From the NCBI GenBank assembly GCA_014075215.1, contig CP046177.1:2480501-2544500 (forward strand): a stretch of 64,000 nucleotides of DNA, in the 5' to 3' direction. Position 1 is the first letter of the stretch. Each line of letters begins with the position of its first letter. The DNA is from Flavobacteriaceae bacterium (GTDB lineage: Bacteria; Bacteroidota; Bacteroidia; Flavobacteriales; Flavobacteriaceae). Below, piece after piece: positions 26,682-35,979 of this stretch. A model generated the notes under the pieces. The model searched no databases and was not told the DNA's origin. It worked only from the letters and a program-made list of their open reading frames with translations. A program made the translations under genes and the position numbers.

Positions 26682-27776
26682 CTAAGTACATGACAAAAAT
26701 TTAGTCAAGTTCATATTGTTTTGATTTACAGGGTTTAATAGCACAGAAGCGATATAATCTAATCCATATTTGAATATGCTTTTAGCCATTCTTCCATGCT
26801 TTTTTATTTTGATAGGCTTAATCTGATGTAAATATATACCAACTTTGTAACACCATACGAAAGCCATCATTACAAGCAGTACTAATTTTTCAATACGCTT
26901 AATATCTTGCAGGTGTGTGTTTTCAATATCAAAGCCACTGGCTTTCATTGCTTTAAAACACATCTCTATCTGCCATCGTTCTTTGTATTGTTCAAAGGCC
27001 TTATCAGGAGCGTTGAACGATACAATGATTAAGAAATCAGGCTTTCCATTTTTTGGGTACAACTTGCATCCGGAAAGGAAACAAAGCTGACCATTAACAC
27101 GTACAATTTTAGGATAATACACAAACTCATTGATCTTATGTGGATTAAACAAGTGAAATACTTTGATGGTTTTGTTCTTATCAGGAAGCTCTACCTTAAA
27201 GTTGTTTCGAATGCGGATATAATATTTGATTCCATTTGTATTCAAGAAATCCAACCAATGATTACCTACAAACTCTCTATCGGCTACAATGGATTTAATA
27301 ACATCTTTGCCAAAAAGTCTTATGAAACGATTCACAAGATCAATACGCTCCTGACTGTTAGAGTTCCCTGGCTTATCTAACATAGTAAATAACAATGGGA
27401 AGGCAACACCTTTATAGACAACTCCCAACTTAAAAATGTTGATGTTGGTCTGACCAAACTTCCAATTGGTCCTATCAATACTCAAGATCAATCCCTCTTG
27501 CTTAGGAAGGAGACTAAATATAAGACGAGCGATCAAATCTCCATCCAACGAATAATCAGCAATAAATCTTTGAATACGTCTGAGTGATGACTTCGAATCT
27601 ACTGAGGTCTCAAAAGCGTTGGCTACCTTTTCAAAGGTAACTGTCTGTACCTTACAGAGGGCGATAATGAAATGTGATATGAGTTTGATTCTTGCCAAAT
27701 TGATCTTACCTTGGAAATGAGAACTTAAAACTGAATTTAATTCACTACTTTTAGTGGAAGCATTGGTTTTTTTCAT
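26682..27776 (-). CDS. IS4-family DDE transposase
   Basis: The 364-residue transposase has an N-terminal DNA-binding region and a DDE core. The first Asp is in SIDRTNWKFG, the second in VADREFVGNHW and the Glu in YKERWQIEMCFKAMK, the Y-x-W-x-IE form of the IS4-family YREK motif. The frame is intact and its stop lies inside the terminal inverted repeat of the element. Confidence 0.94.
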   Translation of the reverse strand: MKKTNASTKSSELNSVLSSHFQGKINLARIKLISHFIIALCKVQTVTFEKVANAFETSVDSKSSLRRIQRFIADYSLDGDLIARLIFSLLPKQEGLILSIDRTNWKFGQTNINIFKLGVVYKGVAFPLLFTMLDKPGNSNSQERIDLVNRFIRLFGKDVIKSIVADREFVGNHWLDFLNTNGIKYYIRIRNNFKVELPDKNKTIKVFHLFNPHKINEFVYYPKIVRVNGQLCFLSGCKLYPKNGKPDFLIIVSFNAPDKAFEQYKERWQIEMCFKAMKASGFDIENTHLQDIKRIEKLVLLVMMAFVWCYKVGIYLHQIKPIKIKKHGRMAKSIFKYGLDYIASVLLNPVNQNNMNLTKFLSCT

Positions 27777-27890
27777 TAGAAAAATGAGTGATGTTATTCT
27801 TCTAATATACTGAAAATCAATGCTTTATTTTAATTATTTAACATTTAATTTACTGATAATCAATTAATTATATTTTTTGTCATGTACTAA
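26682..27890 (-). mobile_element. IS4-family insertion sequence, complete
   Basis: The 1209-base element has ends CTAAGTACATGACAAAAAT (left) and TTAGTACATGACAAAAAAT (right, read inward). Direct 9-base duplications AGTTTAGTT flank it at 26673-26681 and 27891-27899. It sits in the intergenic region between nth and the ECF sigma gene and disrupts no recognisable gene. One intact transposase fills it. Confidence 0.9.
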
Positions 27891-27941
27891 AGTTTAGTTA
27901 TTATCTTTCAATGATATAACGAGGCAGGTTTTATTTTAGTA

Positions 27942-28526
27942 TCAATTTACCAAAACAATTTTATGCTTTTCTATTATTTTCCTCAGGTTGATCAATGCAT
28001 ACCGCATTCTTCCCAAAGCAGTATTAATGCTAACACTTGTATTTTCACTGATTTCTTTGAAACTCATATCTTTATATATACGCATTAGTAATACTTCTTT
28101 TTGATCGTCCGGCAACTCCTCAATCAGAACCCTTACATCCGTGTAAATTTGCTCTTTTATAATCTTTTTCTCTACGTTTAAATCATTATCACTCAACACA
28201 GAGAATATATCAAATCCATCTGTATTCTTAAAAGAAGGGATTCTATTGGATTTTCTAAAATGATCTATAATCAAATTTTGGGAAATACGCATTACCCAAG
28301 GTAGAAACTTCCCTTCTTCATTATAATTTCCTCTTTTTAAGGTTTTAATTACTTTTATAAAAGTATCTTGAAAAACATCTTCTGTTATATCTCTATCCTG
28401 AACTTTATTATATATAAAGCTATATATACGTTGCTGGTGTCTTTTGATAAGAATTTCCAAGGCAAATTCATTACCCTTAATATAATCGTTTACCAAAGTG
28501 CTGTCGGAATTTGAATTTGTACACAT
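27942..28526 (-). CDS. ECF-type RNA polymerase sigma factor
   Basis: The 194-residue protein has sigma region 2 at about 25-95 (FIYNKVQDRDITEDVFQDTF, FLPWVMRISQNLIIDHFR) and region 4 at about 130-185 (LPDDQKEVLLMRIYKDMSFK, EISENTSVSINTALGRMRYA). It directs RNA polymerase to a specific promoter set. No anti-sigma gene is adjacent. The gene is divergent from uvrA, separated by 213 bases that hold a uvrA -7 box. Confidence 0.93.
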   Translation of the reverse strand: MCTNSNSDSTLVNDYIKGNEFALEILIKRHQQRIYSFIYNKVQDRDITEDVFQDTFIKVIKTLKRGNYNEEGKFLPWVMRISQNLIIDHFRKSNRIPSFKNTDGFDIFSVLSDNDLNVEKKIIKEQIYTDVRVLIEELPDDQKEVLLMRIYKDMSFKEISENTSVSINTALGRMRYALINLRKIIEKHKIVLVN

Positions 28527-28713
28527 ATTACACTACTTTTTAGAAAGCCCGAGAGGCTTATCGGTTATTAATTTGACAATTTTAAAAGTAGTTATTTTGC
28601 TATAATGTGTTTAAATTTAACAGATATTTATACAAAAATGAACAATATTTTTTACAATTGCAATTTTTTAACAAAAAATATTAGAATATATAAACTTCTT
28701 AGTCAAAAAAGGG

Positions 28714-28721
28714 TAATTTTG
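28714..28721 (+). promoter_or_regulatory. uvrA -7 promoter box
   Basis: TAATTTTG fits the Bacteroidota -7 consensus TAnnTTTG and lies 19 bases before the uvrA start codon. A clear -33 TTG is not seen. Confidence 0.45.
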
Positions 28722-28739
28722 CCGTTGTATTTTAATTAG

Positions 28740-31535
28740 ATGATTCCTCAAAATATTGCCATAGCTGACCCTAAAAAAAATATTGTTATCAAGGGAGCTA
28801 AACTCCATAACTTAAAAGATATCAATGTTGTAATTCCCAGAAACAAATTAATTGTTATTACCGGTTTATCAGGCTCGGGAAAATCATCTTTAGCTTTTGA
28901 TACGTTATATGCAGAAGGCCAAAGGCGATATATAGAAAGCTTATCTTCTTATGCTCGTCAATTCCTGGGAAAATTGCATAAGCCCAAAGTGGATTATATA
29001 AAAGGAATTGCCCCTGCCATTGCAATAGAGCAAAAGGTCAATACCGCCAATTCAAGATCTACTGTTGGAACATCTACTGAAATTTATGATTATATAAAAT
29101 TATTGTATGCCAGGGTTGGTAAAACGTATTCCCCTATTTCCGGAAAACAGGTAAAAAAGCATACGGTTACCGATGTTGTTAACTTTATAAAAACGTTTGA
29201 AGAAGGAGCAAAATTGTTGTTACTAGCACCCATTACGATTGAAAACAGAAAGCTGGATACTGTACTACAAACCCTTATACAACAAGGATATGCTCGCCTA
29301 AAATATAAAAACACTATCTATAGAATTGATGAATTTCCCGTAAAAGAATATCAAGGCAAAAAGCCTTTTTTTCTCGTCATAGACAGGGTTATTGTAAGAT
29401 CTGATGAAAATTTTTTAAACAGATTAGGAGATGCCGTACAAACCGCTTTTTTTGAAGGCAAGGGAATTTGTGTTGTGGAAGCACCAGATTCTAAAAGTTG
29501 TACTGAATTTTCCAATAAGTTTGAGTTAGATGGAATTACTTTTTTAGAACCTAACATTCATTTATTTAGCTTCAACAATCCGTATGGAGCCTGTCCTACT
29601 TGCGAAGGTTACGGGAACGTCATTGGTATTGATGAGGACTTAGTAATACCCAATACAGGCTTATCCATATATGAAGATGCTATTTTCCCTTTTCGGACAG
29701 ATGCATATAAGCATTATAAAGATGAAATCATAAATCATGCGTATAAATTTGATATTCCTATCCACAAACCTTGGTTTGAATTGTCAGATGAACAGAAAAA
29801 ATTAGTTTGGTCCGGCAATAAAGATTTTTTTGGCATTGATCATTTCTTTGAAGCACTCGAAGAAAAAAGTTATAAGATACAGAATAGGGTAATGCTATCT
29901 CGTTACAGAGGCAAAACCGTATGTAGGGATTGCCTTGGAAACAGACTGCGTAAAGAAACTGATTTCATAAAAATGAACGGTAAAACCATTTCTGACCTGG
30001 TGACCTTACCATTAGACGAGTTAGCTGTTTTCTTCAAAAATCTAACTTTGGATGCGAATGAAAAACAAATTGGAGCACGCTTATTGAAAGAAATTAACAG
30101 TCGACTGACATTCTTGAGTAATGTTGGTTTGAGTTATTTGACTTTAAACAGGACTTCAAATACGCTTTCGGGAGGAGAAAGTCAACGAATTAATTTGACT
30201 ACATCTTTGGGAAGCAGCCTGGTGGGGTCTATGTATATTTTAGATGAACCCAGCATCGGGCTACATCCAAGAGATACGGAACGCCTCATTCAGGTTTTAA
30301 AAGAGTTACGTGATTTGGGAAATACGGTAATCGTAGTAGAACATGATGAAGATATCATGAAAGAAGCCGATTATATTATTGATATTGGCCCTGAAGCAGG
30401 AACCTATGGAGGGGCTATAGTTGCACAAGGCACCTATAATGAAATCATAACATCGGACTCATTAACAGGGAAATACCTTTCAAAAAAACTCAACATTGAA
30501 ATTCCCGGAAAAAGGAGAACTTCTAAAAATCACATTCGGATTACAGGTGCAAGAGAACATAACCTAAAAAATATTGATGTTACTTTTCCTTTACATTCTC
30601 TATGTGTTATTACTGGAGTTTCGGGGAGTGGAAAAAGCACTTTGGTAAAGAAAATTTTATACCCTGTTATGCAAAAAAAGTTAAAAGGATATGGAGATAA
30701 AATTGGGCAACATACGAGTATTTCAGGTAGTTTTGAAAATTTAAAATATATAAAATTTATCGACCAAAACCCCATTGGCAGATCTTCTCGTTCTAATCCT
30801 GTTACCTATATCAAAGCATATGACGATATCAGGGTTCTGTTTTCAAATCAAAAATTAGCAAAAATCAGGGATTATAAGCCAAAACACTTTTCGTTTAATG
30901 TGGAAGCCGGCAGATGCGAAGTTTGTAAAGGGGAAGGAGCAGTAACCATTGAAATGCAGTTTATGGCTGATGTGCATTTGGAATGCGAAACATGTCATGG
31001 CAAACGTTTTAAAAAAGACATTTTGGAGGTTACCTTCTATGATAAAACCATTGATGACATATTAAACTTAACCATTGATGATGCCATCTCCTTTTTTTCG
31101 GAACACCTGAAAACTAAAATTTCCCAAAAATTAAAGCCTCTACAAGACGTAGGCTTGGGGTATATTCAGTTAGGGCAATCTTCTTCCACCCTTTCCGGTG
31201 GCGAAGCTCAGAGAATAAAACTAGCTTCTTTTTTAGTAAAAGGTCATACAAAAGAAAAAACCTTGTTTATTTTTGATGAACCTACAACAGGTTTGCATTT
31301 CCATGATATTAAAAAGTTGATTGACTCATTTAATGCACTTATAGAAAAAGGACATTCAATTATTGTGATAGAACACAATATAGAACTTATAAAATGTGCC
31401 GATTATATTATTGATCTGGGTTTGGAAGGTGGTAAAAACGGTGGTCAATTAATTTTCCAGGGAACCCCGGAAGAGCTTGTAAAAAATAAAGAATCCTATA
31501 CGGCTTCCTATTTAAAAGAAAAATTAGTACTTTGA
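28740..31535 (+). CDS. uvrA: Excinuclease ABC subunit A
   Basis: The 931-residue tandem ABC ATPase recognises bulky DNA damage with UvrB. Walker A motifs are GLSGSGKSS (near 43) and GVSGSGKST (near 628). Signatures are TLSGGESQRINL (near 476) and TLSGGEAQRIKL (near 820). Zinc-binding cysteines appear in CPTCEGYG/CRDCLG and in CEVCKGEG/CETCHG. The adenine-tract 5' region contains a TAATTTTG -7 box. Length is normal. A second uvrA paralogue is common in flavobacteria but not in this window. Confidence 0.97.
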   Translation: MIPQNIAIADPKKNIVIKGAKLHNLKDINVVIPRNKLIVITGLSGSGKSSLAFDTLYAEGQRRYIESLSSYARQFLGKLHKPKVDYIKGIAPAIAIEQKVNTANSRSTVGTSTEIYDYIKLLYARVGKTYSPISGKQVKKHTVTDVVNFIKTFEEGAKLLLLAPITIENRKLDTVLQTLIQQGYARLKYKNTIYRIDEFPVKEYQGKKPFFLVIDRVIVRSDENFLNRLGDAVQTAFFEGKGICVVEAPDSKSCTEFSNKFELDGITFLEPNIHLFSFNNPYGACPTCEGYGNVIGIDEDLVIPNTGLSIYEDAIFPFRTDAYKHYKDEIINHAYKFDIPIHKPWFELSDEQKKLVWSGNKDFFGIDHFFEALEEKSYKIQNRVMLSRYRGKTVCRDCLGNRLRKETDFIKMNGKTISDLVTLPLDELAVFFKNLTLDANEKQIGARLLKEINSRLTFLSNVGLSYLTLNRTSNTLSGGESQRINLTTSLGSSLVGSMYILDEPSIGLHPRDTERLIQVLKELRDLGNTVIVVEHDEDIMKEADYIIDIGPEAGTYGGAIVAQGTYNEIITSDSLTGKYLSKKLNIEIPGKRRTSKNHIRITGAREHNLKNIDVTFPLHSLCVITGVSGSGKSTLVKKILYPVMQKKLKGYGDKIGQHTSISGSFENLKYIKFIDQNPIGRSSRSNPVTYIKAYDDIRVLFSNQKLAKIRDYKPKHFSFNVEAGRCEVCKGEGAVTIEMQFMADVHLECETCHGKRFKKDILEVTFYDKTIDDILNLTIDDAISFFSEHLKTKISQKLKPLQDVGLGYIQLGQSSSTLSGGEAQRIKLASFLVKGHTKEKTLFIFDEPTTGLHFHDIKKLIDSFNALIEKGHSIIVIEHNIELIKCADYIIDLGLEGGKNGGQLIFQGTPEELVKNKESYTASYLKEKLVL

Positions 31536-31577
31536 ATAGTGCATATGGTAATTACAATTATAATCTAAATCCCAATT

Positions 31578-32084
31578 ATGAAAAAAATAGTAACAGTATT
31601 TGCTTTCATTTTTACCTGTTTGATTGTACAAGCACAAAATAGTGATGTTACTACTTACTATTTTATTCGCCATGCGGAAAAAGTAAGAACAGATACAAGT
31701 AATAAAGATCCTAATTTGAATGCCAAGGGATTACAAAGGGCAAAAAAATGGAAAGAAGTGTTTATCCATGTGAAATTTGACGCTATTTATACTACCGACT
31801 ACCACAGAACAAAACAAACTGCCAAACCTACTGCTGATTCAAAAAACCTTCCTGTTTTTATATACAATCCCGGAGAAATATACAATGATGCTTTTAAATC
31901 TGAAACTAAAGGAAAAACAGTATTAGTTGTAGGACATAGCAATACGACCCCTTTTTTTGTGAATAAGGTAATAGGAAAAAACAAGTATCTGCAAATTGAT
32001 GATCAAAATAACTCAAACTTGTACATCGTTACTATTACCAAAGGTAAAACAACAGATATACTTTTAAAAATTGATATGAAATAA
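31578..32084 (+). CDS. Exported histidine phosphatase (SixA/phosphoglycerate mutase superfamily)
   Basis: The 168-residue protein has a signal peptide (VTVFAFIFTCLIVQAQ) and the phosphohistidine motif FIRHAEK at about residue 30. The second core His appears in VVGHSNTTP near residue 118, and NAKGLQRAKKW matches the SixA-type helix. It acts in the periplasm or at the surface on an unknown phosphoester. It lies 42 bases behind uvrA and converges with the following gene. Confidence 0.88.
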   Translation: MKKIVTVFAFIFTCLIVQAQNSDVTTYYFIRHAEKVRTDTSNKDPNLNAKGLQRAKKWKEVFIHVKFDAIYTTDYHRTKQTAKPTADSKNLPVFIYNPGEIYNDAFKSETKGKTVLVVGHSNTTPFFVNKVIGKNKYLQIDDQNNSNLYIVTITKGKTTDILLKIDMK

Positions 32085-32095
32085 GAAAAAGTATA

Positions 32096-33730
32096 CTACT
32101 CCTTAATAATTTTTTTAGTGATAACCGTATTATCGGCGTAGATTTTAATTAAATACAAACCTGATTTGATCTTTGACAAATCCGCTTCATTGGTATATAA
32201 AACTTCATTTATTTTTTTCCCTAAAAGGGTATATATTTCTATTTTATCTACTGCCCTTGAAGTAGCCACTGTTATTTTATCACTCGCAGGATTTGGATAT
32301 ATTTTGATCTCGTCTATTACTACTTCGTCAACGCTTAATGTATTACACGGAGTCAAATCCGGATTTCCTTCTATGGGTAGTCCGGGTGTTACATCTCTTC
32401 CGGTAAACGCTCCATAGGTTCTGGTATATTTGATTGCTCTAAAAGTAGTATTTGCAGATATACTTTCTGTTTGATTTGCAATAACTCCATTATCGTTACG
32501 AATGGGATTGATGTATTCCCATACTATCTGATCGCTAGCATTTAATTCAAAAAACCTGCCACTACTCCCCTGGCAAACTAAAATATTCCCATTCGGTAAG
32601 CGTTGTGCACTACTGACAATGGGCGAATAAAAATCAGAAGGGTTATTGGTCGGATCCGCATATATATAATCCGGATTTATAGGCCCATAGGGAGTTAATG
32701 TACTATATGTGTACACTCCGGGACTTGTCATTGGAGTATCTAAAATAAATACCTCTGAAAATGCAGGTATCCGATCGTTTCCATTGTTGAACAAAATAAT
32801 TTTACCAGCATCTACCAGACCGCTTTCAATAAAATGAGGGTAATGCTGACCATATAATTTTCTATCCGATTCATTCCCGTGATCATAAGATTGCGGATTC
32901 CCCCATCTGTATAAGAAGTCGCCACCCTTTCCATAATTACCTCCACTTCCCGAAGCAGCTTCCGCCGTTGTTGTCGAATGGTCTATTATCCAAATTTCAC
33001 TGAGGTTCCTGGAACTGATAACTATTTGATCGAAGGTCTCGTAATATTGTATTGAATTTATATGTAACCAATTTGCACCTGCTCCACTGCCATTTAAAAA
33101 ATTGATATTTAATTTTCCCGGATTACTTGCTATGCTACCAAAATTATCTTTGGTATTATCAAAATTCTGGACTAAATGATCCTTGATATTCCATTCCCAT
33201 ACTACATTTGCTTGGTTAGCACCAACCGGTCCTACTTCAAAAATCCTTTCATTGTATAATTCGTTATCATCTAATAAACTTGGATCCCTTCCGGCCTGAA
33301 TGGCTTCTGCTTGAGTCATTACGGTAGCTGCTAAAATAAGTACATTGCCACTAGGCATAGGATATACGTCGTGATGCTGTCTGTAATCATCTGTATTGTA
33401 TTCGTATTGCCAAATTAAATTTCCATCCCAGTCAAATAGCTCTATCACTCCTCCTCTGCCTCCGAAAGAAATTTGACTTTCTCCGTCATTTCTACTGGCT
33501 CTCAATAAATTTCCATTCGGGAGCAAATAGACTGCATTTCCCGGAGGGTATGCACTCGTCCATTCATGAATCACCCTTCCGCAATTGTCTATCAAATACG
33601 TTTTTTGGTGAATTGAAAAAATAGTAAAACCATCATAAGCCTCATTCGTTACGGATATGGTTCCTACCGTATTTTGAGATAGCGTATAATTACCGACAAA
33701 TAAAAATAAAAAGAGTATTTTTTTTATCAT
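32096..33730 (-). CDS. Arylsulfotransferase-like protein with type IX secretion tail
   Basis: The protein of about 544 residues has a signal peptide starting at MIKKILFLFLF. I chose the start at 33730, since the seven upstream residues from 33751 add nothing. An ASST-like beta-propeller follows (GYTIF-type start DGFTIFSIHQKTYLID, GNAVYLLPNGNLLRA, WQYEYNTDDYRQHHDVYPMP, QRLPNGNILVCQGS). The last 75 residues form a type A sorting domain (IKIYPNPASDKITV, YTLLGKKI, GLYLIKIY) for gliding-associated type IX secretion. Whether it transfers sulfate is unproven, since many ASST-like propellers have other roles. Confidence 0.85.
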   Translation of the reverse strand: MIKKILFLFLFVGNYTLSQNTVGTISVTNEAYDGFTIFSIHQKTYLIDNCGRVIHEWTSAYPPGNAVYLLPNGNLLRASRNDGESQISFGGRGGVIELFDWDGNLIWQYEYNTDDYRQHHDVYPMPSGNVLILAATVMTQAEAIQAGRDPSLLDDNELYNERIFEVGPVGANQANVVWEWNIKDHLVQNFDNTKDNFGSIASNPGKLNINFLNGSGAGANWLHINSIQYYETFDQIVISSRNLSEIWIIDHSTTTAEAASGSGGNYGKGGDFLYRWGNPQSYDHGNESDRKLYGQHYPHFIESGLVDAGKIILFNNGNDRIPAFSEVFILDTPMTSPGVYTYSTLTPYGPINPDYIYADPTNNPSDFYSPIVSSAQRLPNGNILVCQGSSGRFFELNASDQIVWEYINPIRNDNGVIANQTESISANTTFRAIKYTRTYGAFTGRDVTPGLPIEGNPDLTPCNTLSVDEVVIDEIKIYPNPASDKITVATSRAVDKIEIYTLLGKKINEVLYTNEADLSKIKSGLYLIKIYADNTVITKKIIKE

Positions 33731-33790
33731 AAAACTTCCAATAGTATTCAAATAAATAACAAATCTAATAATTCATACCAAATTACTATT

Positions 33791-33948
33791 GAACTCCTTG
33801 GTTTTTTGTTTTTAACCGAAAATAAACTGAAATTTAACTAGATGAGGCACTTTTTGAAAACTATAGCAGTGCTACAGGTAAGAAAAGTAAAGAAATATAG
33901 GTGAGTTTCAGTTATTTTTTAGGGAATAGAAAAAGTCAAGATGAGTTC
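33791..33948. repeat. MITE family 1, copy 1
   Basis: The 158-base element starts GAACTCCTTGG and ends AAAAAGTCAAGATGAGTTC. It is about 90% identical by eye to 43871-44030, including the core AGCAGTGCTACAGGTAAGAA. The left end is partly eroded. Confidence 0.8.
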
Positions 33949-33959
33949 ATTCAAAGGTT

Positions 33960-34589
33960 TCATTCTTCTAAAAAAGCAACTTTTATATTTTCCAAATAAA
34001 TCTCTGAAAGTTTTATGAGTTTATCGTTCATAAAACTAAGATCCAAATTAGAAATACTCACAGTGTCTTCTTTAGGTTTATAATTATTATAATTCACAAA
34101 CCTGATTCCGTTTATAATGTTTTCATCTGTCGCTTCTCTAAAGCGCATCCCACCTCCATTGACTTGAAATTTATACGCTAAATAATCAATTGTAAAATTC
34201 TGTTTATCAATCCAATAAATAAAAATATCTTCAAAGTCTTTTCCACCATTTTCTTTGTCAAATGAAATCTCAATTTTATAGTACTCCTTTCCTTTAATAG
34301 CCACCGGTTTTAATAATTTCTTTTTAACAGCGGCATCATTTAAACCATAGGGCAAAAGCGCAAAGTAATGAACCGAATTAACAGATTCGCTATATTTCAT
34401 AGCAGTACTATCTGCGATATATATTCGCTTGTTATTTAAAAACCTTTCAAAACCTGCATTGGCAGCTTTATCCGAACCGGCAGCAGCTATCGTTTTATCT
34501 ATAATTTCCTGTGCTGTGTATTTTTTAGAAATTTCTTTACAATTAAACAGCATAAGGAAACAAAAAAATAAAAGGCTACTACGTTTCAT
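33960..34589 (-). CDS. Lipoprotein of unknown function
   Basis: The protein of about 209 residues starts at MKRSSLLFFCFLMLFNCKE, with a lipobox ending at Cys17; the frame is open 29 codons further up but without a signal. The mature part begins TAQEIIDKTIAAAGSDKA and continues beta-rich (YYKIEISFDKENGG, IYWIDKQNFTIDYL). This is the LolA/outer-membrane-carrier-like pattern of Bacteroidota lipoproteins, perhaps DUF6503; I am not sure. The gene is bracketed by two MITE copies (33791-33948 and 34669-34825). Confidence 0.75.
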   Translation of the reverse strand: MKRSSLLFFCFLMLFNCKEISKKYTAQEIIDKTIAAAGSDKAANAGFERFLNNKRIYIADSTAMKYSESVNSVHYFALLPYGLNDAAVKKKLLKPVAIKGKEYYKIEISFDKENGGKDFEDIFIYWIDKQNFTIDYLAYKFQVNGGGMRFREATDENIINGIRFVNYNNYKPKEDTVSISNLDLSFMNDKLIKLSEIYLENIKVAFLEE

Positions 34590-34668
34590 TATAGATTTAT
34601 TTAAACGAGTTTCATTTGTAAAATTACAAGAAAGAAACAAAAATTTGCTATATTTTTTGTTAATGTAT

Positions 34669-34825
34669 GAGCTCATTTAAACTTTTTGGATTTAAGCGAA
34701 CATTAGAAGTTTTTAGATATGTTGAAAGCTTTTTTGAGTTGCATAGCGCTACGGAAGGAAAAAAAGATAAAAACAGAGTTAAAAACAGCAATTTTTTAGC
34801 AAATTGAAAAAGTTTAAATGAGTTC
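34669..34825. repeat. MITE family 1, diverged copy 2
   Basis: The 157-base element has ends GAGCTCATTTAAACTTTTT and AAAAAGTTTAAATGAGTTC. The centre holds TAGCGCTACGGAAGGAAAAA, related to AGCGCTACAGGTAAGAAAAG of copies 1 and 3. Length and terminal inverted repeat design match, but sequence identity is much lower. Confidence 0.65.
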
Positions 34826-34859
34826 TATATATATAGATTTCCTAATGTATCAATATGAT

Positions 34860-34867
34860 TATATTTG
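34860..34867 (+). promoter_or_regulatory. smpB -7 promoter box
   Basis: TATATTTG matches TAnnTTTG and lies 9 bases before the smpB start codon, which would give a very short leader. Confidence 0.45.
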
Positions 34868-34876
34868 TAGCTGATT

Positions 34877-35335
34877 ATGCAAAAAAGAATTAACATACAA
34901 AACAAAAAAGCCTGGTTTGAATACGAGATTTTAGACAAATTAACGGCTGGGATTCAATTAACCGGAACAGAAATAAAATCCATCCGCTTAAATAAAGCCA
35001 GAATCACAGAAAGTTTTTGCGAATTTAATGAAAGAGGTGAATTGTTTGTTGTTAATATGTATATAGAAGAATATATCTATGGACATCAGTTTAATCATCG
35101 GCCCAAAAGCGAACGTAGGTTACTATTAAATAAGAGAGAATTAAAGAGCTTAAAGAAAGAAATTGATATCAAAGGGAATACCATTGTTCCCTTGAGGTTA
35201 TTTATCAATGACAACGGTTATGCAAAATTGGAAATAGCATTAGCCAAAGGAAAAAAACTACACGACAAAAGGGAAGCTATAAAAGATAGAGATAATAAAA
35301 GAAACCTGGCCAGAATAAAAAAGAGTTTTAATTAA
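34877..35335 (+). CDS. smpB: SsrA-binding protein SmpB
   Basis: The 152-residue protein binds tmRNA and delivers it to stalled ribosomes. The family core NKKAWFEYEILDKLTAGIQL, then GTEIKSIR, ITESFCEF and YIYGHQFNHRPKSERRLL, is complete, and the basic tail LARIKKSFN is present. It is followed after 9 bases by maf in the same direction. Confidence 0.96.
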   Translation: MQKRINIQNKKAWFEYEILDKLTAGIQLTGTEIKSIRLNKARITESFCEFNERGELFVVNMYIEEYIYGHQFNHRPKSERRLLLNKRELKSLKKEIDIKGNTIVPLRLFINDNGYAKLEIALAKGKKLHDKREAIKDRDNKRNLARIKKSFN

Positions 35336-35344
35336 CGAACTCAT

Positions 35345-35938
35345 ATGCTAAGACAAAAATTACAAAATTATGATATCATTTTGGCTTCGGGCTCTCCGAG
35401 AAGGCAGCAACTGTTTAAAGTATTGGATATCCCTTTTTCAATTCAATTAAAAGCAGTAAAAGAGATATATCCCGATTCATTGAAAGAATCTGACATTACC
35501 GATTATTTGGCACAATTAAAGGCCCAATCGTTTACAAATTTAAATGATCGTGAAATCCTCATCACAGCTGATACCATTGTCTGGTTTGATAATAAAGCTA
35601 TTGGAAAACCAAAAGACTATGAAGATGCTTTTCAGATGTTAAAGAAGTTATCTGATCACATGCATGAAGTGTATACTTCCGTATGTATAAAAACCAGTAA
35701 AAATCGAAAAACAATAAACGATTGTACAAAGGTTTATTTTACCGAACTTTCCGACGATGAAATCCATGATCATTTAAAAAATGAACAACCATTTGATAAG
35801 GCCGGGAGTTATGGCATACAAGATCGGATAGGTTTGACTGGTGTTTATAAAATAGAAGGAAACTATTTCAACGTTATGGGGTTGCCTGTTCATAAATTGT
35901 ATAAAGAATTAATATCTTTTATAAAAAGCTCTGAATAA
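35345..35938 (+). CDS. maf: Maf-family nucleotide pyrophosphatase
   Basis: The 197-residue protein hydrolyses non-canonical or canonical NTPs to NMPs (dTTP/UTP type in many Maf proteins). It has the signature LASGSPRRQQL at residues 14-24, the catalytic ITADTIVW and IGKPKDYEDA segments, and DKAGSYGIQ near residue 155. It is probably cytoplasmic. It lies between smpB and the transketolase gene, in one direction with short gaps. Confidence 0.94.
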   Translation: MLRQKLQNYDIILASGSPRRQQLFKVLDIPFSIQLKAVKEIYPDSLKESDITDYLAQLKAQSFTNLNDREILITADTIVWFDNKAIGKPKDYEDAFQMLKKLSDHMHEVYTSVCIKTSKNRKTINDCTKVYFTELSDDEIHDHLKNEQPFDKAGSYGIQDRIGLTGVYKIEGNYFNVMGLPVHKLYKELISFIKSSE

Positions 35939-35979
35939 TAGTTTATTTTTACATTCAAAATGAGGAATAAAAACAAGTG

